In this document: piece by piece, positions 1 through 7,279 of the stretch
How positions within the stretch are numbered: the first letter of the stretch is position 1
Layout of the letters: each line of letters begins with the position of its first letter
Assembly: GCA_046496745.1 (NCBI GenBank)
Contig: JAWOGQ010000056.1
Location: 1-9,218 of the forward strand
Origin: JBNJGT01 sp046496745
GTDB taxonomy: Archaea > Nanobdellota > Nanobdellia > Woesearchaeales > JACJVW01
Reading direction: 5' to 3'
DNA length: 9,218 nt
Made by a program: the position numbers and the translations under genes
The notes under the pieces: model-generated
What the model was told of the DNA's origin: nothing
Database searches by the model: none
What the model saw: only the letters and a program-made list of their open reading frames with translations

Positions 1-7
1 CTTCAAA

Positions 8-1651
8 ATGTCTTATTCCAATGTGCAAACAATTATAGAACTCTTGGATACAGCAATTCAATTAAATGGTTATAGCAGTAGGATGGAGTATTTTAAAGAG
101 AAAGGCGAAGAAAATGGGTTTAAAACTAGTACAGCTAGTCGATGGTTCACTCGTAAACGTATACCTTTGGATAAATTATTATTTTTCGCTGAGGATTTGT
201 CAGTGCCTTCCTCTGAGTTTGAACGTTTCGGATATGATATTGAGAATCCCTATTCGAATGCCTCAAATATTACTGAGCTCTTGGATACAGCAATTCAATT
301 AAATAATTACAGTAGTAGAAGGGAGTATCTACTTGAAAAATCAAATTTGTTTAATTATTTTGCTGCAAAGAGTTGGATTGTAAAGGGTAGAATGCCAATG
401 GATAAGCTATTGTTCTTCGCTAATGATTTATCCATTCCCAAATCTGAGTTTGAACGCTTGGGATGGAATCTGGAGAATCCATATAAAAGTGCTGAAAATA
501 TTTTTGAACTTATTGATATATCTATCCATTTGAACGGTTATAACACTCGAGAATCATACTTTGAAGACAGAGCAAAACACAAAGGTTTGAACTCAGGCAT
601 GGTTACACATTGGACTAAAAAAGGAGAAATCCCTTTGGAAAAATTATTGTTCCTGGCAGATGATCTATCAATTCCTGCATCAGAATTGGAAAGGTTTGGG
701 TATGATATCCATAATGCCTACTCTCATGCCAGTAATGTTTCTGAACTACTAGATTTATCTATTCGGTTAAACGGTTACCGGTCACGTAAAGAATATTTAA
801 GTGAGGAGTCAAAGAAAGACCTCTTTGGTTGCTCTACTGTCAGTCGATGGTTCCAAAAAGGTGATATACCTATTGAAAAGTTAATGTTTTTGGTTAAAGA
901 TCTTTCTATTCCAATAGGAGAATTGCAACGTTTTGGGTATAATGTAGATAGTCTATATTCTCATGCCAGTTCTCTTGCTGAGCTTATTGATTCAGCCATT
1001 TTTCTAAAAGGATATAAGTTTAGAAAAGAATACCTAATCGATAAGGGGTTTAATCCAAGTACCTATTTGCAATGGATTAAAAAGAATAATTTTCCCTTGG
1101 ACAAACTTGAATATCTGGCAGATGATTTGTCCATTCCTAAATCTGAGTTTGAACGTTTTGGCTATGATCTTGAAAATCCTTATTTGCAGGCTACCGGTAT
1201 CTCTGGATTGTTGGAACTAGGAATTAACTTTAAAGGATACAATAATCGCAAGGCATATTTGAAGAAGAAGGCAGAAGAAGGAAAATTTAGCTATTTTACA
1301 GCTATCAAGTGGTTTACTAAGGGAAATTTTCCAATATCTAAGCTAACTTTTTTTGCAGAGGATCTTGGGATTCCTGAATCGGAGTTTGAGAGATTTGGCA
1401 TAAATATCTCAAATCCGTACGCTGATGCAGAGACAATGTCACAGGCACTTCGAACTGCGATTAGCTTAAAAGGAGAGACCATTGCGGGGTATCTAAGAAG
1501 TAGGAAAGGAGAAAGGCCCTTTCCAGTGTATATGGGCCAGGCTTTTTTTTCAAAAAATTCATTTCCTGAAGAGGGGTTGGAATTCCTGATAAATGATCTG
1601 GACCTTCCTGATACTGTCTTTGGTGATTCGGAGTGGTCAGTGTATGAGAGT
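8..1651 (+). repeat. Seven in-frame tandem coding repeats of 225-240 bp
   Basis: Unit boundaries fall near 8, 248, 479, 716, 953, 1178 and 1415, each starting at a [P/A/L]-Y motif. Most units are clearly diverged in DNA, but some blocks remain nearly identical. A 27-bp stretch at 41-67 recurs exactly at 278-304 (units 1 and 2, period 237 bp). About 30 bp at 431-460 recurs at 1130-1160 with two C/T differences plus an indel-free frame (units 2 and 5). The pattern suggests repeated duplication or gene conversion rather than one old expansion. Confidence 0.85.
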
Positions 1652-1948
1652 ATAATGCACTACAAGGATTCCCTGGATGATGAGAGTTGGGATGTCAAAA
1701 CATATTTTGAGACGTTTGAGGGTAAACCTTTGTACCAATATGTGATCCAATTCTATAAGTCGGAGCCTGTGAAGAATCAGATAGGGTTTGAGGATTTTTT
1801 GTATTCGCAGGTTCCTGAAGAGCATAAGGAAGAGGCATGGTATGTACTGAGCGGGCAGTACAAGGAAGATTTGATGATGGATAAACTCTCTGAATTAGCA
1901 GAGGACAATGAATTGCTGGATGGTATCCGAAACTTCTTGGGCGATTGA
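8..1948 (+). CDS. Tandem helix-turn-helix repeat protein (seven XRE-like units), unknown role
   Basis: I do not recognise this as a named family. The 646-residue product consists of seven units (about residues 1-80, 81-157, 158-236, 237-315, 316-390, 391-469, 470-548) and a non-repetitive acidic tail (549-646). Each unit has four predicted helices: an ELLDxAIxLNGY-like helix, an SRxEYL helix, a short variable helix ending in W (SRW, KSW, THW, SRW, LQW, IKW; AFF in unit 7), then KGxIPLxKLxFLAxDLSIP and SEFERFGY. This order resembles Cro/CI-type HTH domains, where the third helix contacts DNA and is followed by G-x-x-P and an LAxxLxV helix. Unit 7 is degenerate. No signal peptide or membrane segment is seen. 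DNA binding is inferred; a protein-protein scaffold is the main alternative. The ATG at 8 begins almost exactly at a unit boundary, but the frame is open to the window edge (TTC AAA precede it), so more units could lie upstream. The repeat part is AT-rich compared with the rest of the window. Confidence 0.8.
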   Translation: MSYSNVQTIIELLDTAIQLNGYSSRMEYFKEKGEENGFKTSTASRWFTRKRIPLDKLLFFAEDLSVPSSEFERFGYDIENPYSNASNITELLDTAIQLNNYSSRREYLLEKSNLFNYFAAKSWIVKGRMPMDKLLFFANDLSIPKSEFERLGWNLENPYKSAENIFELIDISIHLNGYNTRESYFEDRAKHKGLNSGMVTHWTKKGEIPLEKLLFLADDLSIPASELERFGYDIHNAYSHASNVSELLDLSIRLNGYRSRKEYLSEESKKDLFGCSTVSRWFQKGDIPIEKLMFLVKDLSIPIGELQRFGYNVDSLYSHASSLAELIDSAIFLKGYKFRKEYLIDKGFNPSTYLQWIKKNNFPLDKLEYLADDLSIPKSEFERFGYDLENPYLQATGISGLLELGINFKGYNNRKAYLKKKAEEGKFSYFTAIKWFTKGNFPISKLTFFAEDLGIPESEFERFGINISNPYADAETMSQALRTAISLKGETIAGYLRSRKGERPFPVYMGQAFFSKNSFPEEGLEFLINDLDLPDTVFGDSEWSVYESIMHYKDSLDDESWDVKTYFETFEGKPLYQYVIQFYKSEPVKNQIGFEDFLYSQVPEEHKEEAWYVLSGQYKEDLMMDKLSELAEDNELLDGIRNFLGD

Positions 1949-1997
1949 TTGAATCGTGATCTGTGGAAATATGCAGGGTTTTGTGTGTTTCGTTTAA

Positions 1998-2196
1998 AGG
2001 ACGCGAGAGGTGTAGTAAAGCTCTTAACATGAGTGGATAGAGAATCCCGAGGAATATCATGTTTATGATGCCTGGTTTTTTACCCTGGTATATCAGGTCA
2101 TACCAGGTGGGAATTTGCTATCAGGTTGAGGATGATCGCTCCAATGAGGACCAGCCGCTGATGAATATCTTGTAGATTGGTGGTGTGGGGATTCAA
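1998..2196 (-). pseudogene. Possible broken two-helix small membrane protein
   Basis: On the minus strand just after the antiporter stop, one frame reads a hydrophobic helix (LVLIGAIILNLIA, about 2151-2119). The next frame, open from 2117, reads TWYDLIYQGKKPG followed by INMIFLGILYPLMLRALL (about 2108-2007). A single-base indel in the AAATT run near 2113-2116 would join them into a plausible helix-loop-helix membrane protein. A TTG codon at 2196-2194 overlaps the antiporter TGA and could have been its start. The second frame stays open into the antisense of the upstream gene's 3' end, so the original C-terminus is not defined. It could also be chance hydrophobicity; I know no family match. 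Confidence 0.3.
2084..2107. repeat. 8-bp inverted repeat with 8-nt loop
   Basis: CCTGGTAT at 2084-2091 pairs perfectly with ATACCAGG at 2100-2107, and an A-T pair can be added outside a bulged C. A run of six T lies just before it on the plus strand (2076-2081), which could serve as an archaeal oligo-T termination signal for the upstream plus-strand gene. Neither strand shows a T run directly after the stem, so it is not a bacterial-type terminator. It lies inside the possible broken reading frame. Confidence 0.35.
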
Positions 2197-3905
2197 TGAT
2201 GGGTGGGGTGGTCGTGGCCAACCTTTTTCCTGCTCTGGATGTGCTCAAGGTGAGCGATCTTTTCTTTGAGGAAGTTGTTGGTACTGAGCTTGTTCTGCTC
2301 AATCATTGTTGAGAAGTGCTTTCCTCCGAGGAAGTGGGGCATTATTACATAGGTTGCGCCCTCGTCATAGAGGCGGACAGCTTCGTCTATCTGGTGTGAT
2401 ACGACAGAGATTATCGCTTTCTTGTTTATCTCTTTTACTTTCTTTATGATGAGAAGGTTGGTGTCAATTATCGGGATTGTTGATATTATCATCTTTGCTT
2501 TTGATAAGTTCAGCTCGTCAAGGAGTTCTGAATCGTTGGCATCACCGTAGCGGCAGTCATAGCCTTCCCTGGAGAGTTTTGTTATGATTTCGGGATCATA
2601 GTCTATGATGAGGAATTTTTTCTTTATCTTCTTTAGGGATTCGAGGATGTCAAAGCCTATGCGATTGTAGCCGAAAAGGATGATGTCATGGGAATCTTCC
2701 TTGTGGTACTTGTGCTCGTCTTTTTTCCTGCCTGAACGCTCGAAGACTGAAAGGTATCTTGAGATCCTGGGGTAGATCTTGTGGGAGTATTGGATCATGT
2801 AAGTGGATCCTGCGAAGGTAATCAGGCCTACTGCTGTTATCAAGCTCAGGATCTGGGGGCTGACATGGCCTGCTGAGGCGCCCAGGGTGACCACTATGAA
2901 TGAGAACTCGCTTATCTGTGCTACCGTGAGGCCTGCAAGGAAGCTGTTTCTCTTGGTGTATCCGAAAAGGCCCATGAGGGTCATCACTATTATTGGGTTT
3001 CCTATCAGGACAAAAAGTGAGAGGATGAGGATTATGGGGAGGCTCTGGAGGATGTTTGTGAATACCATCTGGGATCCGAGCATTATGAAGAATAAGGTAA
3101 GGAAAAAGTCACGGATGGGTTTTAGTTTTGATGAGATCTCCACGTGGTATGGGGAGAGTGATAGTGTGACTCCTGCAAGAAGGGCTCCTGCTTCCATGGA
3201 AAAGTTGAGGAAGTGGAAGGCTGATGCGATGCCAAAGCACCAGGTAATGGAGAAAAGGAGAAGGAATTCCTGGGAGCGGGCGATTATCTTTGTCAGTGGA
3301 GGAAGGACATACATCGTGATGATAAAGAGGAGCAGCATGCCGCCGATACCTTTCAGGACTGTTTCTACTGCAAAGCTTGCAAGGGCAACGCCGCTGTTTA
3401 TGGATGAGATCACAAGAAGGACGATTATTGCGATGAAGTCCTGGATGATGAGAAAGCCGATTGAGATCCGGCCGTAAAGGCTTTCAATGTCTTTCTTGTC
3501 TGAGAGAAGCTTCATGATAACTATTGTGCTTGAGAAGGCAAGGGCTATTGCCATGTAAATGGCTGTTATCGGTTCAAACCCAAGGGAAAGGATGATTAGG
3601 TAGCCTATTGATGTCGTGAATATAACCTGGCCCAGGCCTGTGATAAGCGCAATCTTTCCCACGTCTTTTATTATCCGGGGGTTCAGGTTAAGCCCTACCA
3701 AGAACAGCAGCAGGGCAATCCCTATCTGGGAGAAGGTTGAGAGTGTATCAGTTGAGTCTATGAGGTTAAACACAAACGGGCCTGCAACTATACCGCTCAG
3801 GATGTAGCCGATTATCGCCGGTTGCTTGAGAAGCCTGATTGCACCTGTAACTATTACTGTTATGACCAGGAGAACTGAAAGTTCGGTGAAAATCTCAGGA
3901 TTCAT
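2193..3905 (-). CDS. Kef-type CPA2 cation/proton antiporter with C-terminal RCK (TrkA-N) domain
   Basis: This 570-residue protein is a predicted inner-membrane monovalent cation/proton antiporter or K+ efflux protein of the CPA2 family. Residues 1 to about 385 are strongly hydrophobic, with family motifs QPAIIGYILSGIVAGP (28-43), FSQIGIALLLFLVGL (58-72), AFSSTIVIMKLLSDKK (123-138) and the conserved Q155-D156 pair in the ion-binding helix. From about residue 406 a Rossmann-type RCK_N domain follows: LFGYNRIG (the middle glycine of the dinucleotide loop is N, as in many Kef-like proteins) and LIIDYDPE, whose acidic residue suits NAD(H) binding. No RCK_C domain follows. The protein ends in a His-rich GHDHPTHH tail. 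The ATG at 3905 is supported by a TATA box about 26 bases upstream. The transported ion cannot be told from sequence. It is probably transcribed alone, since the upstream operon ends 144 bp earlier. Confidence 0.93.
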   Translation of the reverse strand: MNPEIFTELSVLLVITVIVTGAIRLLKQPAIIGYILSGIVAGPFVFNLIDSTDTLSTFSQIGIALLLFLVGLNLNPRIIKDVGKIALITGLGQVIFTTSIGYLIILSLGFEPITAIYMAIALAFSSTIVIMKLLSDKKDIESLYGRISIGFLIIQDFIAIIVLLVISSINSGVALASFAVETVLKGIGGMLLLFIITMYVLPPLTKIIARSQEFLLLFSITWCFGIASAFHFLNFSMEAGALLAGVTLSLSPYHVEISSKLKPIRDFFLTLFFIMLGSQMVFTNILQSLPIILILSLFVLIGNPIIVMTLMGLFGYTKRNSFLAGLTVAQISEFSFIVVTLGASAGHVSPQILSLITAVGLITFAGSTYMIQYSHKIYPRISRYLSVFERSGRKKDEHKYHKEDSHDIILFGYNRIGFDILESLKKIKKKFLIIDYDPEIITKLSREGYDCRYGDANDSELLDELNLSKAKMIISTIPIIDTNLLIIKKVKEINKKAIISVVSHQIDEAVRLYDEGATYVIMPHFLGGKHFSTMIEQNKLSTNNFLKEKIAHLEHIQSRKKVGHDHPTHH

Positions 3906-3927
3906 GCTTTTTTTCTGGATATTACCT

Positions 3928-3935
3928 TTTATAAA
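3928..3935 (-). promoter_or_regulatory. TATA box of the antiporter gene (leaderless)
   Basis: TTTATAAA is centred about 26 bases before the ATG at 3905, with a purine-rich stretch (GGAAAA) just upstream that could act as BRE. An archaeal TATA box sets the transcript start roughly 25 bases downstream, so the mRNA would begin at or next to the start codon. The rest of the 3906-4049 gap shows no gene or clear terminator. Confidence 0.65.
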
Positions 3936-4049
3936 TTTTCCTTTGTTCTTAACAATGTTTGATATCTGTTCAGGTACTTGAGGAGTATGATGGAAGAACA
4001 GCCAAAGAACAGGGTGAGGCTGATCTTAAGGTGAGCAGAAAAGCCGGAG

Positions 4050-5567
4050 CTATTTTTTCTTGAGTGAGAAGGCAAGCGCCAGGATGATTATCGCTGCTAT
4101 TATCATGACTGACCAGACAATCACGGGGTTTTCAAGCAGACGGGATTCCTCCTCGTCGCATGCATCACCTATGCCATCACGGTCAGTGTCTTCTTGATTT
4201 GGATTCTTTATCTCAGGGCAGTTGTCGCACGCATCGCCTATTCCGTCTGAGTCCCAGTCTACCTGGTCAGGATTCTTAGTCTCAGGGCAGTTGTCAATTG
4301 AGTCAAATACATTGTCCTGGTCTGCGTCTTCGCATACATCTCCTGTCCCATCTGAATCTGAGTCCTTCTGGTTGCGGTTGGGAACGGTAATGCAGTTGTC
4401 ACATGCATCTCCTATGCCATCATCGTCTGTGTCTTTTTGATCAGGGTTGGGTGTATCCGGGCAGTTGTCCCGAAAGTTCATGACGTTGTCTCCGTCGTCA
4501 TCCTCGCATAAGTCACCTATTCCGTCCCGGTCAACATCCTGCTGGTCAGGGTTGTAGGCGATACAATTGTCATCAGGGTTGAGGACACCGTCCCCGTCGT
4601 CGTCATCACAGACAAATCCGATTCCGTCAAGATCCTTATCCAGCTGGTCTGGATTATAGGTATGAGGACAATTGTCGCATGCGTCTCCTACTCCATCATC
4701 ATCACTATCCAACTGGTCCTGGTTCTGTACATAGACGCAGTTGTCGCATGCGTCTCCTACTCCATCATTATCACTGTCCTGCTGTGTTGGATTATCAATC
4801 CCTGGACAGTTATCATCGATGTCAGTGCTTCCTGAGTAATCAGGGTTTGTCTGGTGTTCTTTGTAAGAAAGGACTGGTGTTCCTGCAGTTGACTGCAAGC
4901 TGCTGGTATCGTAATCAGGTCGGGTGTAATGAGCCTGGCCATAGTAGATCCTGGTTGTATCTGTATCTGGTTTGAACAGGATCCGGGCGTCACTCTGGCC
5001 GTAGAGGTCAAGCTCAGTCACCTGTATCTTGCCTGAATGGATGAACTCGATCTCAAGCTCATTTGTTCTTATATCATTAAGGGATATGCTTCTTAGTCCT
5101 GTGTTGACTTTTCGCATCTCTCCGTTTATCCGTGCATATACAGTCACCTCTTCTGGTGCTGTCTTGTAATTGAATTGGATTGTCTTGAGGCGGTCTGGAT
5201 CGATAGAGATTCGTACGATCGTCCTGTTATGGTCAATGGCAAAATCGTTCTGGTAATAAGTAGGGGCTCCGTCAATCATGTTCTCAGGGTCGAATGTAGT
5301 TCCCTGGTCATGCGGCTGTGTAGAGCTTGCCTGGATATCCTTGATTGCGACCTGTAACTGGTTGGTTGATTCCTCATAATGATAAGGTAGTTCAGTTGAG
5401 CCCATAACCAGGATGTCTTGTCCCTTGCTTTCGCTGTAATCAAGGATCGATCCCAAATCAACCCAGACAGGTTCATCTATGCCTGCGGTATCCACTGTGC
5501 GATAATACTTGAAGTCATCGGTTGCAAAAACCAATGGAAGCAATAGGAGTAAAAGCAGTCTTTTCAT
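4050..5567 (-). CDS. Secreted, membrane-anchored surface protein with discoidin-like region and TSP3 calcium-binding repeats
   Basis: The 505-residue product starts with a Sec signal peptide (MKRLLLLLLLPLVFA, likely cut after A15). Residues 17-70 (DDFKYYRTV, then VWVDLG and LPYHY) recall the beginning of bacterial DUF3999 proteins. Residues about 77-190 look like a discoidin/F5-8C or CBM32-type beta sandwich (FDPENMIDG, then VRISIDP, ELEIEFIHSG and ELDLYG). Residues 249-471 are eight TSP3 units with 16 regularly spaced cysteines and many DxDxDGIGD calcium loops. A single hydrophobic helix (480-501) and a KKK end anchor it, with the bulk outside the cell. Its ATG overlaps the stop of the DUF2339-like gene upstream (ATGA), so translation is probably coupled. 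The likely role is cell-surface binding or envelope structure; the ligand is unknown. The TSP3, signal and anchor calls are firm; the DUF3999 likeness is tentative. Confidence 0.9.
   Translation of the reverse strand: MKRLLLLLLLPLVFATDDFKYYRTVDTAGIDEPVWVDLGSILDYSESKGQDILVMGSTELPYHYEESTNQLQVAIKDIQASSTQPHDQGTTFDPENMIDGAPTYYQNDFAIDHNRTIVRISIDPDRLKTIQFNYKTAPEEVTVYARINGEMRKVNTGLRSISLNDIRTNELEIEFIHSGKIQVTELDLYGQSDARILFKPDTDTTRIYYGQAHYTRPDYDTSSLQSTAGTPVLSYKEHQTNPDYSGSTDIDDNCPGIDNPTQQDSDNDGVGDACDNCVYVQNQDQLDSDDDGVGDACDNCPHTYNPDQLDKDLDGIGFVCDDDDGDGVLNPDDNCIAYNPDQQDVDRDGIGDLCEDDDGDNVMNFRDNCPDTPNPDQKDTDDDGIGDACDNCITVPNRNQKDSDSDGTGDVCEDADQDNVFDSIDNCPETKNPDQVDWDSDGIGDACDNCPEIKNPNQEDTDRDGIGDACDEEESRLLENPVIVWSVMIIAAIIILALAFSLKKK
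4155..4823 (-). repeat. TSP3 coding repeat array (eight units)
   Basis: Eight DNC...C units follow the pattern DNCPxxxNPDQxDxDxDGIGDACD. Three of them (the third, fourth and sixth) are extended by a short D-rich calcium loop before the next DNC, as in the mixed long and short loops of TSP3 wires. At the DNA level two neighbouring units share 28 identical bases (4672-4699 and 4741-4768, period 69 bp), which points to recent unit duplication. Confidence 0.9.
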
Positions 5568-7228
5568 AGGAATCCCTTTATCTTCTCTTTATTTCTGACG
5601 AACACGAAGGCTCCTGCAAGAGCAAGGATACCCACGAGGAACAGCACCATGACCCTGACAATGTTTGAGAGCATTGAAAGGTCAATCAGAAGAACTTTAA
5701 GTACAACTACCCCAAACAGCACGATCCCTGCCCAGTTATAGCTTTTCTCATGCAGTGAAATGCCGTAGGTTATTGTTCCTATTGCAGTCAGCGCCCAGAC
5801 AACTGAGATAAGCAGGCTTTGCACCTCATTTCCGATGTTGAGGCTCAGTATCTCTATCATCGTCCAGATCACAAACAGGAAAAGTCCTGCGATGGAATAT
5901 ACCTTTCCCAGGGCCTTTTCATCGCGCATGCGTGTGAGGATGATAAGGCCGATTATCACTGCTGAGAGTGAGAGGAACCTTTCAAAGCCGTTGAGCTGGA
6001 GATCATAAAATCCTCTCACATAAGGTATGATGTAGCCCAGGTATCCTGTGTAAAAAAGCCTCTCATGCCTGATAAGAATACCTCCATAGGCAAGACCAAG
6101 GGACATTGCCACCCAGAGGATTGTCACGATTGATTTGTCAAACTGCACAGGGATTGCGATTGCGACAGTGATCACGCTCATGAGGAAATGGATGTCAAAT
6201 ATCTGCCTGAAATCGAACCGCTTGGATAATGCACCGATTCCCAGGAGTATAGCAGCGCAGGCCATCATGTAAAGGCCGTTGAAATCAGGGTAATACTTGT
6301 TTACCAGGCCAAGGCCAAAGGATACAATGGCAATCCCGTTTATGATTGAGATTGCGATACATTCCCCTTCCTTGTTTGCTGATGCCTGGATGAAAGAGAG
6401 CAATGTGAAGATCCCGAAGAAAACAAACAGGAAAAAGAAGGTCACGAGAACAGGATAACTGGTCTGGCTTATGATCCCTTCTGGGCTGTATGTCCCATGG
6501 ATGTACCAGGTGAGGAAAGCTATGTAGGATAAGACCTGTGCAGGGATCCCAATGTACCATTCCTTGAGTCTTGCTACCACAAGGACAACAAGATTTATTA
6601 TGAGTACAAAGAATAGTATCTGGAGAGTGTCTCCTTCGATGCCTGCCAGGAATGCTGCGATATAGCCCATCAGAAGAGATATGTATACCACGAATCTCGT
6701 GTCCTGGCGCATGCCTATTATCATCCCTGAAACCATGACCACCAAAAGGATCAGCGTGTTCATGGTAAGTGTCATGCCCAGTGCCTGGCGGTAATGTTCA
6801 AAGTGGTATGTTGCAAATACCGTGAAGTATATGAGGCCTAAACCAACACCTTCAAGGAGCTGGGAGAAAAGGTTGTTCTTTATGTAAAGGCCACCGGAGA
6901 GGAAACCTAATCCTATGAGAATGCCAAGTATGATACGTCCTGTTATCCCTATGTATCCCTGGTCAACGGCGTATTGATAGAAGTATACAGCAGCAAGCAG
7001 GATAAGGACAGTGCCTATGCCACCAAAGACCTTGAAGAGTGATATCTGGGGAAGGTTCCATGTCTCTTCAGTCTTATATTCGGGAGTCTCTACAACTTCC
7101 TTTTCAGGAGCTTCTTCAGCTTCTTTTTCAGGAGCTTCTTTAACGCCAGCCCTCTCTAATGATGCAACCCTCTTCTGAAGATTCTTGATCTCTTTTTCCT
7201 GCTCATCAAGACGGTCTTTGAGTGCCAT
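5564..7228 (-). CDS. DUF2339-like multi-pass membrane protein
   Basis: This 554-residue protein begins with a cytoplasmic coiled coil (residues 1-27, LDEQEKEIKNLQKRVASLER), then an acidic linker with APEKE repeats (30-55). From about residue 64 to 545 it is almost wholly transmembrane, by eye some 14-17 helices. DUF2339 hallmarks are the first helix block (GGIGTVLILLAAVYFYQYA, then GYIGITGRIILGILIGLGFL), a late LWALTAIGTITYGI-type segment (VWAL 477-480) and the C-terminal LKVLLIDLSMLSNIVRV (510-526), close to the family KVFLYDLS element. The family's biochemical role is unknown. It is the first gene of an operon with the TSP3 surface protein, overlapping it by 4 bp. From memory, bacterial DUF2339 genes are often next to DUF3999 genes, which gives the pairing meaning. 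The ATG at 7228 is favoured by the TATA box about 26 bases upstream. Confidence 0.88.
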   Translation of the reverse strand: MALKDRLDEQEKEIKNLQKRVASLERAGVKEAPEKEAEEAPEKEVVETPEYKTEETWNLPQISLFKVFGGIGTVLILLAAVYFYQYAVDQGYIGITGRIILGILIGLGFLSGGLYIKNNLFSQLLEGVGLGLIYFTVFATYHFEHYRQALGMTLTMNTLILLVVMVSGMIIGMRQDTRFVVYISLLMGYIAAFLAGIEGDTLQILFFVLIINLVVLVVARLKEWYIGIPAQVLSYIAFLTWYIHGTYSPEGIISQTSYPVLVTFFFLFVFFGIFTLLSFIQASANKEGECIAISIINGIAIVSFGLGLVNKYYPDFNGLYMMACAAILLGIGALSKRFDFRQIFDIHFLMSVITVAIAIPVQFDKSIVTILWVAMSLGLAYGGILIRHERLFYTGYLGYIIPYVRGFYDLQLNGFERFLSLSAVIIGLIILTRMRDEKALGKVYSIAGLFLFVIWTMIEILSLNIGNEVQSLLISVVWALTAIGTITYGISLHEKSYNWAGIVLFGVVVLKVLLIDLSMLSNIVRVMVLFLVGILALAGAFVFVRNKEKIKGFL

Positions 7229-7248
7229 ATAAGGCCCATTATCCTACG

Positions 7249-7258
7249 TTTATATAAA
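7249..7258 (-). promoter_or_regulatory. TATA box of the DUF2339/TSP3 operon (leaderless)
   Basis: TTTATATAAA is centred about 25-26 bases before the ATG at 7228, so the transcript should start at or near that codon. There is no Shine-Dalgarno-like sequence ahead of the ATG, consistent with leaderless translation of the first gene. The second gene is probably reached by coupling at the ATGA overlap. Confidence 0.7.
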
Positions 7259-7271
7259 GTTTTTGAATAGC

Positions 7272-7279
7272 TTTATTAA
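7272..7279 (+). promoter_or_regulatory. TATA-like box of the TIM-barrel gene (leaderless)
   Basis: TTTATTAA is centred about 26 bases before the ATG at 7302, matching the spacing at the two minus-strand promoters. It lies 13 bp from the TATA box of the divergent operon, so the two preinitiation complexes could interfere. It is a weaker TATA match than the other two. Confidence 0.5.

Noticed and set aside
8..1651. The tandem repeats as a CRISPR array
   Set aside because: The repeats are 225-240 bp, coding and in frame, with no short direct repeats separated by unique spacers.
1949..2192. tRNA or structured RNA in the gap around the CCTGGTAT inverted repeat
   Set aside because: No cloverleaf arms, T-loop or acceptor pairing can be drawn around the single stem.
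2803..3477. 224-residue open frame on the plus strand inside the antiporter gene
   Set aside because: It is rich in R, M and W without domain motifs and lies antisense to a clear CPA2 coding region, as expected for a shadow frame.
3987..4034. 15-codon frame ATGATGGAAGAACAG... ending TGA, in the gap before the antiporter
   Set aside because: It is too short to judge and has no promoter signal or known match; a nearby GAGGAG could be chance.
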